NCBI GenBank assembly: GCA_030634125.1
Contig: DAOWBJ010000130.1
Coordinates: forward strand, 1-5,797
Origin: Victivallales bacterium
Lineage (GTDB): Bacteria > Verrucomicrobiota > Lentisphaeria > Victivallales > Victivallaceae
Length of the DNA: 5,797 nucleotides
Reading direction: 5' to 3'
A model generated the notes under the pieces. That model was given only the letters and a program-made list of their open reading frames with translations. It did no database searches and was not told the origin of the DNA. Position 1 is the first letter of the stretch. Every line of letters starts with the position of its first letter. This document shows, in pieces, positions 1 through 4,833 of this stretch. The translations under genes were made by a program, and so were the position numbers.

Positions 1-280
1 AATTAATTTATTATTATTTCGTTCTGGTTGCTTTTTGCTTGTGATTCCTTATTTGCGTCACATTGCTGAAAAAAATCACAATTGCGGAATAGTTTTTCCG
101 CGTATTTATATTTTACGAAGCTTGATAGTATGCAGTTATTTTGGTCATTGCGGAATCGCGGTATCAGACTTCGGATAAACACCCGGAACCTGATAGCGTC
201 CGAATTCCACAAGGGTCAATGACAACAAACTAAACTGTCAATCTTCGTATACGTCAAAAGAATATAGCACAATTTACCAT
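1..280. other. Intergenic stretch with no supported gene
   Basis: No convincing gene is visible. The only longer open frame (minus strand, GTG start near 212) has no Shine-Dalgarno site and a composition that looks like chance coding, so it is not called. The stretch is AT-rich. It contains a 10-bp direct repeat ATTGCGGAAT at 81-90 and 147-156, and a small inverted repeat GCGGAA/TTCCGC at 84-89 and 96-101. No tRNA or other RNA gene was recognised. It lies downstream of the rpsO terminator and may be simple spacer DNA. Confidence 0.6.
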
Positions 281-322
281 AAAAGCAAACAGAACCAGGC
301 AGATAAATTGACTGGTTCTGTT
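281..322 (-). terminator. Intrinsic terminator of rpsO
   Basis: A perfect 11-bp inverted repeat (AACAGAACCAG at 288-298, CTGGTTCTGTT at 312-322) encloses a 13-nt loop. Read on the minus strand, the stem is followed by TGCTTTT, a U-rich tail. It begins 26 bases past the rpsO stop codon, as expected for a rho-independent terminator. It implies that rpsO is mainly transcribed alone and not co-transcribed with a downstream gene. Confidence 0.8.
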
Positions 323-347
323 ATTTGAGCATAAATAGATGATTTGC

Positions 348-614
348 TTAGCGTTTGCGAATACCGAGCTTGTCGGTGATTTTGAGGAACCCCGCATGAT
401 CTTTGCGGCTCAAGTATTTTAAAAGTTTTCTGCGGCGGCTAACCATGATAAGCAAACCGTGCTGTGTACTTTTGTCTTTTTTGTTAACGCGCAAGTGTTC
501 AGTTAATTCATTGATTCTGCTAGTCAAAATCGCGATTTGAACTTCTGAAGAACCTGTGTCCTTCTCGGTTTTCGCGAAGCTTTTAATCACTTCAGTCTTT
601 AATGCCTTGTCCAT
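348..614 (-). CDS. rpsO: 30S ribosomal protein S15
   Basis: S15 is a primary-binding protein of the small ribosomal subunit: it binds the three-way junction of helices 20-22 in the central domain of 16S rRNA and helps form bridge B4 to the large subunit. The 88-aa product is the normal family length. Recognisable family blocks are DTGSSEVQIAILT (19-31), INELTEHL (34-41), NKKD (44-47), GLLIMVSRRRKLLKYL (53-68) and the LGIRKR end. His40 and Asp47 match the RNA-contacting His41 and Asp48 of the E. coli protein. The usual HHSRRG loop is here KSTQHG, with Thr50 in place of Ser51, a conservative change. The ATG at 614 is preceded by GAGG six bases upstream. The gene has its own terminator downstream and a candidate promoter upstream. 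pnp, which often follows rpsO, is not visible in the remaining 347 bases. Confidence 0.98.
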   Translation of the reverse strand: MDKALKTEVIKSFAKTEKDTGSSEVQIAILTSRINELTEHLRVNKKDKSTQHGLLIMVSRRRKLLKYLSRKDHAGFLKITDKLGIRKR

Positions 615-644
615 TCTTTACCTCATTTGATTGCGTGTCCGGCA

Positions 645-660
645 GCCGACATCGTCAGGC
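645..660 (-). promoter_or_regulatory. Hairpin in the rpsO leader, possible S15 autoregulatory element
   Basis: On the minus strand this segment reads GCC-T-GAC-GAT-GTC-GGC, a six-pair stem with one bulged T and a three-base loop, about 30 bases upstream of the rpsO start. Its 3' arm (GTCGGC) could pair instead with the downstream GCCGGAC (minus strand, 647-634), so two exclusive folds can be drawn. S15 is known in several bacterial groups to repress its own mRNA by binding leader structures that differ between lineages. Assigning that role here is inference; the fold was drawn by eye. Confidence 0.3.
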
Positions 661-705
661 TTAACAATATTTACCGCGTGAACCGTTAATATTAAAACGA
701 ACCAC

Positions 706-711
706 TATAAT
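706..711 (+). promoter_or_regulatory. Possible -10 box for the divergent plus-strand gene
   Basis: A perfect TATAAT lies on the plus strand, overlapping the minus-strand TATTAT of the rpsO promoter. No matching -35 element is seen 15-19 bases upstream and there is no extended -10 TG. If used, it would give a leader of about 120 nt before the ATG at 837. It is the best candidate seen for the secreted-protein gene, but weak. Confidence 0.2.
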
Positions 712-735
712 ACAGCCAAATTAAAAAAATGCAAA
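707..735 (-). promoter_or_regulatory. rpsO: Candidate sigma-70 promoter of rpsO
   Basis: On the minus strand TTTGCA (735-730, four of six matches to TTGACA) and TATTAT (712-707, five of six matches to TATAAT) are separated by exactly 17 bases. The predicted transcription start near 700 would give a leader of about 85 nt before the rpsO ATG. The same bases on the plus strand contain a perfect TATAAT at 706-711, so the -10 region may serve both directions. Confidence 0.45.
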
Positions 736-836
736 TTTAAAAGGCGAACATCGCCATCGTTTATATAAAAAAAGAAAAATAACTTAAAATAACATTAATT
801 GTGGATAAAGCTTTTATTATGGTTTATGTTTATCTC

Positions 837-1406
837 ATGAAAAAACTATTGTATATTATTATCATTGGAATATTATTTACCGGAGGCGTTAATGCTGAGC
901 CTCGTAAAATCGACGGCAAGCTGCTTGAGACCAAGGATTATTGGCGCTTTGTGGATTATACTATCCAGACTATCAGTAACAAAGGTATTACTATTATATA
1001 TAAAAATGTCTTTGCGGAAAGAAGAACTACTGTCAAACCCCAAAACTGGCCCGACAAATTACGGGATCAGGTAGCTAAGCGTATATATGTGGATTCTAAG
1101 GGGAAAATCTATGATATAAGTTTATGCGCCAAAAGAAAAGATCGACTTTATAAAAATGGGGATTATTTCTTTATAACCGGAACACCTGTTAAAAGCGGCA
1201 GGAAAACTAAAATAAAAAATTCTATCAATTCTTTTGTTATTAGCAACGATAACAGTATAGAGCATGGCAGCTATCAGGAATTGCCAGTATTGGTTATTGG
1301 CGAAACAAGTAAACGCAATTATACTGTTGAGTTACTGTTCCTCCCAACTAAAGAACAATTGAAAGCTTATTTTAGAGGAAAACCAATAAAACCATTAGAA
1401 CAGTAA
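837..1406 (+). CDS. Small secreted protein of unknown function
   Basis: The 189-aa product begins with a textbook Sec signal peptide: MKK, a hydrophobic core rich in Leu and Ile (residues 4-15), then GGVNA before EP, which fits signal peptidase I cleavage after residue 20. There is no lipobox cysteine and no second membrane segment, so the mature protein of about 169 residues is predicted to be exported to the periplasm or beyond. It is basic and rich in Lys, Arg, Tyr and Ile, with alternating patterns suggesting beta structure; I recognise no family. The open frame extends upstream to a GTG at 801, but the ATG at 837 puts the signal peptide at the N-terminus. None of the possible starts has a clear Shine-Dalgarno site, unlike the genes to the right. 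It is divergent from rpsO, and no convincing terminator follows it. Its lower GC and absent ribosome site suggest it is not part of the downstream operon. Confidence 0.75.
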   Translation: MKKLLYIIIIGILFTGGVNAEPRKIDGKLLETKDYWRFVDYTIQTISNKGITIIYKNVFAERRTTVKPQNWPDKLRDQVAKRIYVDSKGKIYDISLCAKRKDRLYKNGDYFFITGTPVKSGRKTKIKNSINSFVISNDNSIEHGSYQELPVLVIGETSKRNYTVELLFLPTKEQLKAYFRGKPIKPLEQ

Positions 1407-1473
1407 TCTAAGGATTTAAAAAAAGCCGAACTGGCGTTCAGCGCTCCCGGCAAAAATACTCTCATACATTTCG

Positions 1474-1522
1474 TTCCCTCTCTTTTTTTCCCCTCGCAAT
1501 ACGCAACTCGCAACACGCAACC
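1474..1522 (+). repeat. Pyrimidine tract and CGCAAnn heptamer repeats
   Basis: Positions 1474-1495 are 22 consecutive pyrimidines on the plus strand. They run straight into four tandem 7-bp units at 1495-1501, 1502-1508, 1509-1515 and 1516-1522: CGCAATA, CGCAACT, CGCAACA, CGCAACC. The first five bases (CGCAA) are identical in all units; the last two vary. The array sits between the secreted-protein gene and the first tail-like gene, about 55 bases before the latter's ATG. It could be a slippage-prone microsatellite, a member of a dispersed intergenic repeat, or a protein-binding array; the sequence alone does not decide. Confidence 0.7.
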
Positions 1523-1577
1523 CATCCTTTGGTTGACACCTTTTCTAAAGGTAAACAATGTCAAAGGAGTGTTTTTT

Positions 1578-3053
1578 ATGCGAATAGTACATTACAATAA
1601 TGTTGATTTCAACATCGATGCCAATGGAGATATAACCCGGCGCGGTACCTGGCATGTCATGCTTGATGACGGCGCGGTTGTTGATACGGAATGGGTGGAT
1701 CTGCGGGAACAAACGACTTTGTGGGCCGGCAGTATCGGCGACGACTGGCGTTTGCCTGATGCCGATTCACAGAGCTACACTGAAGACCCCGAATATATTA
1801 TCAGCGGAATTACTTTTAAGCCTCTAGCCCGTTACATGTATGAAGTGTCTTATGTGGGACACAAAAAACATTTGACCGCTGAAATAATCGGCGGTATCAG
1901 CGAAACTGTTAATAGTTCCGGGGAACGTTCCAAAAGCGCGGCCTGGATGGTTCATGCTGATTCTTTAGCGGGCTGGCTGCCGCAAATCGGTGCTGTTCTG
2001 GCTTGGGCGGGAAATGATTTTCTGTGCGAAAACATTCAGCTCCAGGAACGCGCCGACAATGAATGGGAAGTCAAAATCAACGCCAAAGACATGAGCGTAA
2101 TGATGATCGGGAATCCGACTTTCTCCCGCACAAACAGTCATGAAAGCGTCCGCAAAGCCAAATGGCGTGTGGGAATTGATGCCTACGATGATTTTATTGC
2201 CGTCAACGGCATCAACAGCGATGCTTCAAGCTGGGCGGGGAGCGCATATTATGTTTCTGACATACAAGTCAGTCCTCACGGAAAAATCGCTTATTATGTT
2301 TCGCTCGAAGCCAGGTATGTTGAAACCCGTTTGTTGAGCGTGAAGCATTCCGAGGCCTTCAACGGTTATGACGATGACGGCAAAATAAATAAGGTCATAA
2401 TCTGGACAGGCCGCTGGCGCGTTCATCGCGATAATCTGCTTGACTTTGAAAACCGGGTTGGAGAATCCGCGGAAGACTGGACTATTCCGGGAGCGATCAT
2501 CACTAAAGTTGACCCGATCCGGGTAACAGATTTGATTTACGAAGTAAGCATGGAAGCCAGAGAGCCGAAAGACTCCGGCGCAAGCGCGCTGGAATTCAAT
2601 ATGGATAACCGCTCCAATCTTGGGCGCAGAGTAGATATAATCTGCAAAGAAGTTGACTATATCCTCAGCGCGGGTGATTGCGGCTGGTACAAAAACACAC
2701 AGGGACAATACGAGGAAATTCCCGAATGGGACGCTCAAAAACTATGCCCCTTCGTTACTACAGCCCCCCTGCCCTCAGAAATGATTGACGCTAACTTGAA
2801 ATGCGTTTTTGTCAGCAAAACAACTTTCCTGCGGGGGCGTTCCAAGGCTCATGTGCGAATGAATCTGGATTGGAGCAGGACACCGCGAATTGTAACCAGC
2901 GTCGCCGGGGTGATGGGTTCCTGGCAGAAACAATCCTTTGACACCAACGAAGTTTTTGACAACGAAGGCAAACGCTGGACAAAAATAATTCGTTCATACA
3001 TGCATACTCCGGCTGACCAACAATGGAACAGCAATTACGGAGGTCATAAATAA
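1578..3053 (+). CDS. Phage-tail-like protein with internal beta-module repeats
   Basis: The 491-aa product has no signal peptide or membrane segment. It is built of at least four divergent copies of a module that opens with a W-x-V or related strand and ends with an aromatic-[EV]-V motif: roughly residues 23-96 (TWHV ... YEVSYVGHK), 119-172 (AWMV ... WEVKINAKD), 192-248 (KWRV ... YYVSLEARY) and 277-330 (RWRV ... YEVSMEARE). A middle Trp, often in WAG, recurs in each. The C-terminal 160 residues are different, with five cysteines, and may contain one more degenerate copy. The ATG at 1578 is chosen because AAAGGAG (1563-1569) precedes it by eight bases; an upstream in-frame TTG at 1533 has no such site. 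It is the first gene of the tail-like operon, two bases before the next gene. Position beside fibre and spike genes suggests a tail or baseplate-associated structural protein. I do not recognise a named family, so this role is inference. Confidence 0.6.
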   Translation: MRIVHYNNVDFNIDANGDITRRGTWHVMLDDGAVVDTEWVDLREQTTLWAGSIGDDWRLPDADSQSYTEDPEYIISGITFKPLARYMYEVSYVGHKKHLTAEIIGGISETVNSSGERSKSAAWMVHADSLAGWLPQIGAVLAWAGNDFLCENIQLQERADNEWEVKINAKDMSVMMIGNPTFSRTNSHESVRKAKWRVGIDAYDDFIAVNGINSDASSWAGSAYYVSDIQVSPHGKIAYYVSLEARYVETRLLSVKHSEAFNGYDDDGKINKVIIWTGRWRVHRDNLLDFENRVGESAEDWTIPGAIITKVDPIRVTDLIYEVSMEAREPKDSGASALEFNMDNRSNLGRRVDIICKEVDYILSAGDCGWYKNTQGQYEEIPEWDAQKLCPFVTTAPLPSEMIDANLKCVFVSKTTFLRGRSKAHVRMNLDWSRTPRIVTSVAGVMGSWQKQSFDTNEVFDNEGKRWTKIIRSYMHTPADQQWNSNYGGHK

Positions 3054-3055
3054 TC

Positions 3056-3571
3056 ATGAGTAACTCGGTTTTCACAAATTGGACCGGCGCGGCGCGGCAC
3101 TTGAATGAAAAGATTAAGAACAACAGCCTCATCGCCGGGCGCGGTATTAAGCTGGAAAACACCGGAAACGGCATCAGAATTCACGGCTTGGCAAACAATA
3201 TCCCAGGCGATACCTATAAAGGGTATTTCAAGGTAATCCAGACAGCGGCAAATAAAATCAAGATTGTTGACGGCATGGATATTACAGCGGAGAATTGCGG
3301 AAATGTTTCTGTTAATAAACTTACTTTAGCTCCCATTGCCGCTGCTGAACTTACAATCACCGCGGACGCGTTTATTTATCTTGAGTGCGTGGCTGTTGGC
3401 GACCCTCTAACCAGTTCAACTAATACAATAGTTCAATACGCCACAGAGCAGTCATGGGAAACAGGAAAAGAAAAGATATTAATTAGCCGGGTAACATTTG
3501 CGAATGGCGCGATAACTGACTTTTCAATCGAGCCAGTATCGAGCCGCATAAACATAAGAGGGGCTTGTTAA
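3056..3571 (+). CDS. Putative phage tail-fibre-like beta protein
   Basis: The 171-aa product starts with a short helical, polar segment (about residues 1-25) followed by AGRGIKLENTGNGIRIHG (27-44), a paired G-x-G-I-x-[LI] / G-[x]-x-I-x-I pattern that is common in the shafts and connector regions of phage tail fibres. The rest alternates short hydrophobic strands with Asn, Thr and Gly turns and has only three cysteines, one at the very C-terminus. GGAGGT at 3039-3044 lies 11 bases before the ATG, within the end of the preceding gene, and the stop codon shares one base with the start of the next gene, so translation of the three is probably coupled. A trimeric fibre or an adaptor holding the following beta-helix spike would fit. 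That assignment comes from pattern and context, not a recognised family. Confidence 0.55.
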   Translation: MSNSVFTNWTGAARHLNEKIKNNSLIAGRGIKLENTGNGIRIHGLANNIPGDTYKGYFKVIQTAANKIKIVDGMDITAENCGNVSVNKLTLAPIAAAELTITADAFIYLECVAVGDPLTSSTNTIVQYATEQSWETGKEKILISRVTFANGAITDFSIEPVSSRINIRGAC

Positions 3572-4521
3572 TGGTTTATTACGGCGACAACGGACTTGAG
3601 ATATACTGCGACAATGGACTAGTCGCTGAAACTGACGATTGCCCCTGTGGCTGTCCTGACTTCGAGGGTCGCGCAATTTGCTACGTCGATAAAAAAGCAA
3701 GCGGAACGGGCGACGGCTCAAGCTGGACTAACGCCTACACCGACATTCAAACAGCCGTAAACGCTCATCCTAAAAAAGAAATACAGATACAAGGATACGG
3801 CGAAAGCGATTGCTACCCTGCCGGGATTGCAATGCAAGACTGTGCATATTTAAAAGGTGTTGGTGATGTTTGGATAGATGGAGAAAATACGGCTCAAGCA
3901 GGTATAACAGATTACTGGGCGAATTATTATACTACAAAAGTAGAGTTGATTAATATAAAGAATTGCGTTGGTGGATTTGGGGAAATAATATCAATAGTAT
4001 CTTGTAAAGCCACAGGGTGTACCGCTGGCTTTAGTTCCGCGCATAATAGGTCTACACTCGAAGATTGTCATGCTTATGGCAATCAGCGTGGTTATCAAGG
4101 TTCGTTTAATAGTGCTACTGATTGCACAGCTTATGATAACAGCAGTTATGGTTTTTATCTTATCAGTAGTGGGGTATTTATTAACTGTATTTCATATAAC
4201 AATAGTGGATGCGGTTACTCTAGAGTTAATGGATGTACTTTTATTGAGTGCGAAGCTAATAACAATGGCAATTATGGTTGGGGAAATTCTTCAAGCTTAG
4301 ATGGTGAAAATGTAATACTTACTGACTGTATTTGTGATGGAAATCTCAAGGGGTTTTATTATTTTAAAATTGGCAGTGTTCTTACTTCTTGCATTGCACG
4401 AAATAGTAGTTATTGTGGCTACTTTCGTACTTCAGGTGCAACTCTTATAACATGCAGCGATGTAAATAATTGTCTTCTTAATAGCGGTGATTGTAGCCTT
4501 TATAATTGCGATGAGGTATAA
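3571..4521 (+). CDS. Right-handed parallel beta-helix protein, probable tailspike
   Basis: The 316-aa product has three parts. Residues 1-37 hold a tandem DNGLEIY/DNGLVAE repeat and a C-x-C-x-C cluster (Cys24, 26, 28). Residues 38-63 (YVDKKASGTGDGSSW, then a DIQTAV helix) match the typical entry segment of secreted and phage right-handed beta-helix proteins, the pectate-lyase-like superfamily. From about residue 130 to the end runs a solenoid whose rungs each carry Cys, then usually Asn and Gly-aromatic: Cys145, 166, 185, 206, 227, 253, 274, 295, spaced mostly 21 residues. Such proteins form trimeric tailspikes or bind and cut polysaccharides; no catalytic acid pair can be assigned here. The ATG at 3571 overlaps the previous stop (TAATG) and has AAGAGG nine bases upstream. 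No signal peptide is present, which fits a phage particle component better than a Sec-exported enzyme. From about 3840 the gene becomes much more AT-rich than its 5' end. Confidence 0.75.
   Translation: MVYYGDNGLEIYCDNGLVAETDDCPCGCPDFEGRAICYVDKKASGTGDGSSWTNAYTDIQTAVNAHPKKEIQIQGYGESDCYPAGIAMQDCAYLKGVGDVWIDGENTAQAGITDYWANYYTTKVELINIKNCVGGFGEIISIVSCKATGCTAGFSSAHNRSTLEDCHAYGNQRGYQGSFNSATDCTAYDNSSYGFYLISSGVFINCISYNNSGCGYSRVNGCTFIECEANNNGNYGWGNSSSLDGENVILTDCICDGNLKGFYYFKIGSVLTSCIARNSSYCGYFRTSGATLITCSDVNNCLLNSGDCSLYNCDEV
3584..3620 (+). repeat. Tandem 24-bp imperfect repeat at the start of the beta-helix gene
   Basis: GCGACAACGGACT (3584-3596) recurs as GCGACAATGGACT (3608-3620), 12 of 13 bases identical and 24 bases apart, so in frame. 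It encodes the doubled DNGL motif at residues 6-9 and 14-17 of the beta-helix protein. It looks like a recent in-frame duplication or a conserved structural repeat in the N-terminal attachment segment. Confidence 0.6.
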
Positions 4522-4522
4522 C

Positions 4523-4780
4523 ATGAAAAAACAAGCAAAGATTTTAAGAGAAACGGCGGCAAGGCTAATCAAGCAAGCCGAGGAATTGGAAGCCGGAATC
4601 GACCGCAGCAAATGCAAATACGGCACATACACAAACGAGCTGTTTACTGGCTGTAAAACCTGCGGAGCTCCGAAAGTGGTGATCTGCAATAATAAAAAAA
4701 ATGTCGGAAAAAAACGAAACGGCAAGCTCTGCAATCCGGCAGGATGTAAATACTTTGAGAGTTTAAAACTTAACACATAA
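4523..4780 (+). CDS. Small six-cysteine protein, possible zinc-binding
   Basis: The 85-aa product has two parts. Residues 1-30 form a charged amphipathic helix (KKQAKILRETAARLIKQAEE) that could be a coiled coil. The rest carries six cysteines: Cys31, Cys44, Cys47, Cys55, Cys70 and Cys75. C-KTC-G at 44-47 resembles a zinc knuckle, and four to six of these residues could bind one or two metals, or form disulfides if exported; no signal peptide is seen. The ATG at 4523 is preceded by GAGG (4513-4516) six bases upstream, located within the last codons of the beta-helix gene, and only one base separates the two genes. An in-frame ATG at 4511 lacks such a site. Its tight coupling to the spike suggests a chaperone, assembly or cap role, but this is inference. 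Codon use and GC return toward that of the genes before the spike tip. Confidence 0.65.
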   Translation: MKKQAKILRETAARLIKQAEELEAGIDRSKCKYGTYTNELFTGCKTCGAPKVVICNNKKNVGKKRNGKLCNPAGCKYFESLKLNT

Positions 4781-4793
4781 AATACTAACAAAA

Positions 4794-4827
4794 GTCCTCC
4801 GGCGCTAAAGCTATGGAGGACAAGGAG
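4794..4827 (+). promoter_or_regulatory. Hairpin with buried GGAGG beside a free Shine-Dalgarno site
   Basis: A perfect 7-bp inverted repeat, GTCCTCC (4794-4800) and GGAGGAC (4815-4821), encloses 14 bases. The 5' arm contains CCTCC, the same sequence as the 16S anti-Shine-Dalgarno, and masks a GGAGG. A second site, AAGGAG (4822-4827), lies immediately after the stem and six bases before the ATG at 4834. There is no T-run, so it is not an intrinsic terminator. It may tune translation of the next gene or protect an mRNA end. Confidence 0.5.
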
Positions 4828-4833
4828 CAGAAA

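Noticed and set aside
3..212. Minus-strand open frame of 69 codons left of rpsO
   Set aside because: GTG start without a Shine-Dalgarno site, low-complexity Asn/Lys/Phe composition, and no recognisable motif; treated as chance.
743..755. GGCGA/TCGCC hairpin followed by TTTT on the minus strand
   Set aside because: Only five pairs with a short T-run, and no minus-strand gene upstream to terminate.
801..836. GTG start at 801 for the secreted protein
   Set aside because: It would place 12 extra residues before MKK and spoil a classic signal peptide; no ribosome site supports it.
1474..1522. CRISPR-like array
   Set aside because: Seven-base units directly abutting with no spacers; far too short for CRISPR repeats.
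1533..1559. Perfect TTGACA as a -35 box for the tail-like operon
   Set aside because: The best downstream -10 (AACAAT, 1554-1559) is poor with a 15-base spacer, and the implied start near 1566 would fall in the ribosome site, leaving almost no leader.
1533..1577. Upstream TTG start adding 15 residues to the 491-aa protein
   Set aside because: No ribosome site before the TTG, whereas the ATG at 1578 has AAAGGAG at good spacing, which itself lies inside the would-be extension.
2226..3174. Several minus-strand open frames opposite the 491-aa gene
   Set aside because: They are antisense shadows of a well-supported plus-strand gene with no ribosome sites or family features.
4070..4300. Hydrophobic plus-strand frame inside the beta-helix gene
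   Set aside because: It is an off-frame reading of the repetitive solenoid; its apparent membrane-like composition comes from the repeated codons.
3571..4521. Diversity-generating retroelement variable protein
   Set aside because: No reverse transcriptase, template repeat or C-type lectin fold is visible in the window; the repetition is solenoid periodicity.
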